Part shown: positions 57,064 through 64,000 of the stretch, one piece after another
Layout: every line of letters starts with the position of its first letter
Position numbering within the stretch: position 1 is the stretch's first letter
Origin: Chloranthus sessilifolius
Taxonomy: Eukaryota; Streptophyta; Magnoliopsida; Chloranthales; Chloranthaceae
Direction of reading: 5' to 3'
DNA: 64,000 bases
Assembly: GCA_021018995.1 (NCBI GenBank)
Contig: CM037596.1
Location: forward strand, 89,659,184 to 89,723,183
Notes under the pieces: model-generated
Database searches by the model: none
Told to the model about the DNA's origin: nothing
Seen by the model: only the letters and a program-made list of their open reading frames with translations
Made by a program: the position numbers and the translations under genes

Positions 57064-58424
57064 AACTCTGTGATCATCACATCTCGTAGCCAAATACCTA
57101 TATCTACCACCCTCGTAGTTGTCACTAACCATTCATTGGTCGTACATCTTTAATTCCCGAAATATCCTTAAGACTTTTGATTTCTTGCCCACCTTCTTAT
57201 TCGAGTAACGTGATCAAAGGACTAGTGACATACCTGACCTCTTTCGAAAGCATAAGTAACACTCGATTCTCATTCCCCTTCCTCACCATTGGAAGAGAAG
57301 TTAGAGCATAAAAAAAAAATGAAGATGCTAGGTTCAATCAAAACTTACCATTCTTGCGTTAGCAGGTTGCTTTCAAAAAATATATAGGCAAAAAAAAAAT
57401 AAAGAAATCAAGTGAGAGCAATATGACGAATGAACCAGTCAATGAGCTCAGGGAAGCATAAGCAGGCCATGAGGACATCTCTGATAACTCTGCTAGAAGT
57501 GTATAAGCAAACTGTGAAGGCATCCCTAATGTCCCACACTATTAGATGTCGACATAAGGTGGTAGGAGGAGGATAAACTCCTGCTAACCATAAAATGTGA
57601 GACCTTGATGGCACCGAAACATGACAAAGAGCTCAATCATGGCACCCCATACCCACTCTGGGGAAAAGACTCTTACTCACCTCTTTTAGAAAGCGTCAGC
57701 TACAAACTATTCCCCCACATCACCAAGACTTACCCCTCTTCCATTTTTTTATTTTCGAACACTAAATTGAAAGCCTCTCAGATATTTTTAGAAATGAAAC
57801 TGAAAACCAATAGATGACGACTAATGCAATCACCTACTACACCTACCGCACGACTCTAGAATAATTACCACAGGATAGGATGATCACTACCAAAGGTAAA
57901 TCCCCGATATACAGCTACTGTAACCAAAACAACACCCCTGGTTTGATGAAAGTATGAACCGATGTTTCTTGAAAACTAACTCACCAAATACACATGGCCA
58001 CTTATAGGCCCGAAGTACTTATCAAAAATCCAGAGAAGCTCCATTGCACCTCGACACTGGGGCATTTTTTTTTTAGAATCACATTAAACGCTTTGGCTTG
58101 CCTAAAGAAGAAGTGGAACGACGAAGTAACCACCCGAGGAATATCACTGAAGACGTTGCACTGCTTATTCTATCATGCTCCTACACTAGGGCATTTTTTA
58201 GTAGTATTAGAATTTTCTTTCAGTTATTTGCTTTTCCTGTTGTATTATTTTCCTTTCTTTATAATGAAAAGTACAAAAAATGAAAAATGAAAAAAAAATA
58301 ACAACGCCCTCTTTTATTACCAAACCTCGGTCTGAGACACCTCCCCCCTTAACAACCAGCAATGGGGAAAATAAAATTACTAACAACTTTACTCCCATGT
58401 GCAGAGACAAAGCAACCTTTAGCT
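57064..58424. other. Non-coding region after pol (C)
   Basis: About 1.4 kb between pol and the antisense PMD gene. The phrase 'acactggggcatttttt' recurs in variant form near 58,057 and 58,184. No gene or clear hairpin array is seen. Confidence 0.5.
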
Positions 58425-61400
58425 ATCATCGAGACGATTTAAGCAGCCTCCGCGCCTCAAAGACAGCTGACAGTGCAAAAGACAAGAAAAAAAGTACAAG
58501 AGGTAGCACAAAAGGAACAGTCGAATCAGGTACATCTAAACTAAATATATACATCAAAATTTTCTTTTTAAACCCACCACCGAGGGCATACCCCTGTATA
58601 TACAAATAAACATTCACAACGAACACAAAAAATACACATACACCTCTACTCCCTGTGCTGCCTTTGGGATGGTTGCTCACCACTATCCCTAGTATCGTCG
58701 GATCGAAGATCAGGAGTGTGATCCTCCGAAAGTGCGAGGCCAGCAACTCGGAGTCGGTGGATAATCCTAAAAAATGAGGAGGCCTCGCAACTAAACCCCA
58801 CTCACTCGCCTGACTAGTGGACCGCCTTGACCGAGAATGAGGAGGATTCCCAACAAGAAACTCCTGAATAACAGAATCCTCACGAACATAATCCCTGACA
58901 TAATCACTTGTCGTACGACGAGGCTGCCCCACTGAGGAACCCGTAGCCCTCGACTCTGATCCAGCAAGCTGGCCAACCATCCCGCTCACTCCACATCAGA
59001 TGGTACTGCAGTCTATCTATGGTCCCCTGTATCTCTGCTCGTGTCATTTGACGCGCCACCTCCAATGCCTCAGTCTGAGTCCCCTACGCAATGATCATAT
59101 CTACCAACAGGTCCTCACGGCTGTGCATGTCACCAAGGACCCGACTCGCCCCTAGAGTAGCGCGTGCTCGTGCTACCTCTAGACGTGACTCCTCAAGCTG
59201 CCGAACCTGCACGTCCACACCAAATCAGAAGATCAATACATTCGTAAAAGAAGGAAAAATTGAAGAGAGAGAAGTATACCAGATCCACCCTCTCCCCAAG
59301 GAGACGCTCGACAGTCGCGACAGCCATCGGATCAGCTGGTGGCACTGAGGGGACAATAAATGTAGACGGCTGCAATGTAGAACAATAAATGCATCAGATG
59401 ACCAAACCCATAATGAGCAATCACAAATAGATACGCTAACTAAGACACACCTGAGAAGGTGCAGGAGTGGACCCCTGAGGGGGAGCCTCAGGAGCAGAGT
59501 CCGACCTGCACAAAAGCCAAACAAACCAACATAAGATATGCCAGAACAAAATAGGTGAAATAATCTGAATTGAACTACACCAAACCAAAAAACATACTTG
59601 ACTCTCGGGGCATAAAGAGGAAGCAATCGCCTCCCTTATCCGAAGGTCCTCGGCGACCTGACACTGAAATAATACATGGTATCGGTAAACTATCTAGCAA
59701 AACAAAACATAACACTCGACACCAACAAATTACCAAAACCACATAAAGTCAGACAATTTAGGAGATTAAAGGAAATCACCTAGTGCTCTAGCTTGGCTCA
59801 AAGCTGAGCCATCGCCGAATCCTCCCGATTGGAAGAAGCAGCTAAAGACAGATCGAATGCATGAGCAGAAGCCCCCGCGGCAAAAAGCTCTGCCCTCTAC
59901 AAACATTAACAAACACATCATACTTAATAAGAATCTGCAAAATATCAACAACTGATAAAACAAGGTAAGCACTTACCAATCGATCAATCTCAGATCATAG
60001 ACTAGCCTCTACCTCCTAGCTAGCCTGCAGTTGACTACGTAACATCTCAACCATCGCCGCATGATTGTCATCCTCAACCTCCCTCTCGGACTGATAGAAG
60101 AAAATGAAATAAGAAAACCATGTTAGAATAACCAAAAACTGAATCAACATAGTGCAAACAACTAGTTAAGTGAACTAACTCACCAGGATTCACCGAGTAT
60201 CTGCTAGCTGAACCCTCAACTCATCCTCTACTGCCCTAGCCTGAGCGACCGAGGTGGCCAAGGAATGCAACATCTCCTCATCAGGATGAGGAGCGCACCC
60301 TGTCTGCTCCATCGCCCTATGAAGGGCATCTAACGCTCCGCGAACACCCACCGTAAGATGGCCCTGCTCTAGTGCGACCAATCTCTCCCTCAATGCTGAC
60401 GCCGACTCAGGTCCACCGACCACAAAAGAGCCACTCCCATGGAAGGGAGTGTGAAGAGGCGCCCACCACCCAATGCCTCGAACAATCTCACGAACTCTTA
60501 GGCATCCGCCTCATCACATGCGCCCATCACCCTGGTCCCTCTGGCTCTAAAATCAGCCATCTGAATCACCATCCATCTCGCAAAGTCCCTACCAGGGGGA
60601 CCAGTCATCCTCTTCGCCACCCTGTGGCGAATCTTTTGAGGGACTCCCTGTGGAAGTCCCAACAGACATGTCACTCGGGATAGGTGGATCCACTCCACCT
60701 TCTCAAAGCCATGGACCCAGATGTCTTCGTCAAAGAAAGGCTGACCATCTCGTATCACTGGCACAGCAGCATCCTCCTTGGCTGCATACGACCTCTAAAT
60801 CACCTACAACCAAACAAACAAGCAACCCATCAGTAAAGTCTTAGAGCCTAAAACCCAAAGCAAAATGAAACAAAAATGTGTACACAATGATATATACCTG
60901 CCCCTCATGCATGTCCTCGAAAAGACCACCCGCGGTCTAAAGATTCGAAGACCAACATTGACCCCCCAATGCTATCCTCCACACATGCATCCGCGGGAAA
61001 GTGAAAGTAACCTCCGCCGAAACACGTGGGTGAATGAAGGCAAAATGGTCATACGCCCAAAACTAGAACACACGAAATGCCCAAAAGGAATACATCACTA
61101 CAATGAAAGAGTAGATAACAGAGATACCCTAATACCAACGATTAACTGAAACCTACCCGAAGAAAAGGAAGGAAACCTTCGATCGATGCGACACCTCGAC
61201 CCCGACGATAAAGCTGCTCATAGATTTGCGTTATTGCAGTTGCAACCCAAGCATAAGTAGGGACCCGGTCTAGATCCCCAAGAAGTCTCAAAAACAACCC
61301 AGTAACACACCCCCAAGTCGATGAAGAAAAGATCACCTCACCGAAGAAGTGCATCAAAAAGGCCCGTAGCACTCGATTCGGCGTGAACCCCGGCTCAACC

Positions 61401-62352
61401 ACAGGCTCTCGGCATGCCATCGCCATGCAACATGCCTCGAATAGCACCCTCTGCTTCGAATGATGCCTTGAAGGGACAAACCCGCTGGCAAAAATGTCAA
61501 AAAACCATGTGACTCGGACCATCCCCTACCTCGAGCTACTCAAGCGATAGGCAACCCCGAGGATCTCCTCACATACCCTCAGATAATATCCAGCCATCTA
61601 CCGCGTAATCGGCTCCTCCTCGAATCGGTGCCCCATGATGTGGACCCAATTGATAGCATCATCCCAACTGAGAAGAGCAATGCCTGCTGCTCCTCCCTCC
61701 ACCTCTCCAGGATTGTAGTGATCAGACCACGATCGACCTGAAAGGGCTCCAACATCAGGATCGACATGAAGCCAAAAGACATCAGTCGTGCCCACTGGAA
61801 CTCAGGCAAGGCACGATACCACGTATGAGACTCAGACCACACCAAGCCGATAGTCAGCTCCAGAGGCTCCTATTGAACGATAAAGCATAGAGAAAAGGAA
61901 GAAATAACATAAGACTAGCACCTACAATCATTATGTATGGATGTACACAACTAATAACAAGTGTAAGTTCAACATAAATAAAAGGGTTTCCAGATCCTAG
62001 GAATCCTACGTTATAACCTAAATGCCTAAGAAATAAAAGGGACTCTTGCTCGCGGGGTACCTACCTAGTCTCGCGCAAAGAACTCCTCCAATGGGATGCG
62101 CCTCCCATCCAAACCCTCAGCGCCTTGATCCTCAACACCCTCATCCACTCTACCATCACCAATCACAGGTACCACCTCCCTGACCACCATCTCATCACCC
62201 TCAGGTACCTCCTCTCTCACTACCACCCCAACATCCTCCTCCACGGCACTAGCACCGGTCCGACCATCGAAAGACTCACCAATCTCTGCCTCTAGCATCC
62301 ACTCAACCTCTGAAATAGTCTCGTAGAATTGATCACTACCCCCAGGCTCCAT
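58425..62352 (-). pseudogene. Antisense multi-exon PMD gene of element C
   Basis: The minus-strand start ATG at 62,352 opens MEPGGSDQFYETISEVEWML, an acidic first exon ending near a GTAGGT donor at about 62,066. The PMD core lies at 61,142-61,862: YRALPEFQWARLMSFGF, LITTILERWREEQQ, then (frame changed near 61,680) EEEPITR and LLGDLDRVPTYAWVATAI, close to the LxDLDRVxxYAWGxA block of MAIN-like proteins. The next exon near 60,950-61,070 begins FWAYDHFAFIHPRV. Later exons include VEWIHLSRVTCLLGLPQ (60,500-60,765), and small Ala/Glu-rich coiled-coil exons occur at 59,780-60,420. Stops and frame changes make it a pseudogene. A TATATATA box lies at 62,523-62,530. The 3' limit is approximate. Confidence 0.65.
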
Positions 62353-63300
62353 CTCAGAAGAAAGAATTCAATAAACTGGAAAGAATGCAAGAAACAACAC
62401 CAAAAACGGACGGTCGGATCATAAGATATCATGAAAATATGAAAATTAAAGCACAAGAAGACAAGAAAACAGAGAATCGAAGAAAAAAATGGATAGCGCG
62501 GGAAGAATGAACGTTTTCCAGGTATATATAGAGTGTGGATAAATCACGTGCCTCGCTTAGGGCACACAATGAAATTGCGCACCAAAAGACTCTCGCGTAA
62601 TTCCCATAATAGATTACACGCCTCTTAGAGCGCGTAATCTATTAGTCGCCTGCTTAAAATAACCCGACGTCTCGGTCGCACACGATAGACTAGACGCGTA
62701 ATTATATCACGCGCCTGCAAAATCATGCATAAATCCCAAAGGTCACCCGCACAGTGACCAGGTGCCGCCCCAATCCCGCGTCCCGAAATGCGTGTGTAAT
62801 TTGATTATACGACATCTTACTGACGCGTAATAATCCCCTAAACCCCTCAAACACGCACGGCTATGCTGACGCTCAATTTAGTTATGCACTCAGTGTTAAG
62901 CACGTAATTTCTTAGGTGAAACACAAAAATATATACCCAAAATAGCAAATTTAAAGGCTAAAATAAGGGCATTTTAAACACTGGTTACTGACCCCAAACT
63001 ACGCCCTTGCTAGGATGAGTCTAAAAAGAAAAAAACACACTTCAAACTTAGAAAATATACACTCCGAAAACTAAAAAAAATTCCCCCCAACATCCCCAAA
63101 GCGAACTACTTGCTTAGACCAAACTAAACTAAACCCAAATAAATATTCCCAACACACCCAAAGCAAATAAACCGAATCAACCCAAACTCAAAAAAATATA
63201 TAATAAATATACAACACACCCAAACAAAGTGAACTAAAACTAAAACCGAACCAAAATTGTGCAAAAATATGAGTGATCATAAATTTCCTTCGCTTCATAA
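62353..63300 (-). promoter_or_regulatory. Upstream region of the antisense PMD gene (C), rich in GCGTAAT motifs
   Basis: A minus-strand TATA box (TATATATA, 62,523-62,530) precedes the ATG by about 170 bases. Upstream, CGCGTAAT-type motifs occur near 62,593, 62,631, 62,694, 62,786, 62,821 and 62,895. A dyad with arms TAGATTAC (62,610-62,617) and GTAATCTA (62,634-62,641) resembles the LTR dyad at 23,415-23,450. The rest is AT-rich without a gene. Confidence 0.5.
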
Positions 63301-64000
63301 ATAAATAAAACCGTTACAAAATACACCGAGGACATACCCTCTGAATACACAATCTAAAATAGGAAATCTAAAACCAGCACCTTCAGGCCTTGCTTGAATC
63401 TGGATTTATTCGAGAAAGAAGAGATCATGGAGAGGCCTGGAGAAGAAGCACACCCTGAGCGAATTCTAACAAAATCTCATCTTCCCGCCCTTTTCTTCCG
63501 GTGATGCCTCACAGCATAACAACTTCCCCTCCGAGCCCCGAGCTGGCAGAAAATAAAGAGTGGCTCACAGAAAGCCACCCAGGATTTGTGGGATCCACAT
63601 ATAGAAGCCTATCCTAGAAAGCATAATAGGGAGGGCTAACAAAAGGTCAATCCACAGAGCCTACCAAGGAGCAATTGGTGTCAGTCACAAGAATTCTGAC
63701 CCAACACTTTCCCTTGATTTTCTTCCCGCCGCCTTCTTTTCTTTCATCTCTTCCCTTAGCATGGAAGCAATTCGACTGCTACCCCGCCTTCCCAATTCCA
63801 TCCATTCCCAAATAAAATAAAGCAGTTACAATTTCCTTAGGGTCCAGTACCCGGGATACAAAGTAAATAGGAAGAAAAGATATTAATAAAAACAAGAACA
63901 AACCAAAAGAAAAATGAAATAAAAAAATACCCCTAAAAATCTTCAATGAGATTCAAAACAAACCCTAGCCCCTATTTATAAACTTGTACCCCTTTCACCA
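63301..64000. other. Unassigned right end of the window
   Basis: I recognise no gene. 'acaccgaggacataccctct' near 63,331 resembles 'accaccgagggcatacccct' near 58,573, at the 3' end of the antisense gene, so the 3' end of a second antisense unit may lie here. A minus-strand TATAAATA occurs at 63,973-63,980. Confidence 0.35.

Larger units (their letters stand above)
56410..64000 (+). mobile_element. Element C, right part
   Basis: The integrase frame of C resumes after B. It is followed by a non-coding stretch and an antisense PMD gene on the minus strand. The 3' LTR is not reached. Without B, element C already measures about 18.5 kb in the window. Confidence 0.8.

Noticed and set aside
1..64000. 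tRNA, rRNA, organelle DNA or an ordinary host gene
   Set aside because: No cloverleaf, rRNA block or intact non-element gene was recognised on either strand.

Overview
The window is plant nuclear DNA made almost entirely of nested Ty3/gypsy (Metaviridae) LTR retrotransposons. The gag-pro-pol genes carry a gypsy-type RNase H followed by a second, archaeal-like RNase H. There is a possible intron between protease and reverse transcriptase, and a primer-binding site of the TGGCGACTCTGCTGGGG type. Together these point to the Tat/Ogre lineage of seed plants. No ordinary host gene, tRNA, rRNA or CRISPR array was seen. The species cannot be named, but a large, repeat-rich angiosperm genome is likely.

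Four elements are nested. Element D (19,959-22,541, + strand, remnant) was hit in its LTR by element A (1-19,958, - strand, left end outside the window) and in its gag by element C (starts 22,542, + strand). Element C was later split in its integrase gene by element B (33,494-56,409, - strand, complete). B has two LTRs of about 1.56 kb and an exact 5-bp target duplication GGATC. C resumes at 56,410 and runs past the right edge. All copies carry stops or frameshifts. B is the best preserved and D and C are the most decayed.

A and B share one layout. On the minus strand, in transcription order, lie the 5' LTR, PBS, leader with tandem repeats, a long Pro/Gln-rich gag, protease plus a G-patch motif, an A-rich possible intron, RT, RNase H, a second RNase H and integrase. 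Between pol and the 3' LTR, on the opposite strand, are two extra genes. One is a multi-exon plant-mobile-domain (PMD, MAIN/MAIL1-like) gene and the other is an intronless gene resembling DUF7745. C also carries an antisense multi-exon PMD gene downstream of pol.

The most unusual signal is a family of short palindromes. A carries about 13 copies of a 23-nt site (11-nt arm TGGCGCAACTA, one central A/T, complementary arm). B carries about 18 copies of a site with the same 11-1-11 geometry but unrelated sequence (arm GGGCGTATATA). In both elements the copies form clusters at four homologous places: LTR U3, leader before gag, upstream of the PMD gene and upstream of the DUF7745-like gene. That is one cluster before each transcription unit. 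C has its own dyads: eight hairpins with a constant GAAACAAT loop in its LTR, and a GCGTAAT-type dyad shared by its LTR promoter and its antisense-gene promoter. I infer an element-specific regulatory system, with operator-like sites that may be read by an element-encoded protein and that diverge between element families. This is a hypothesis.
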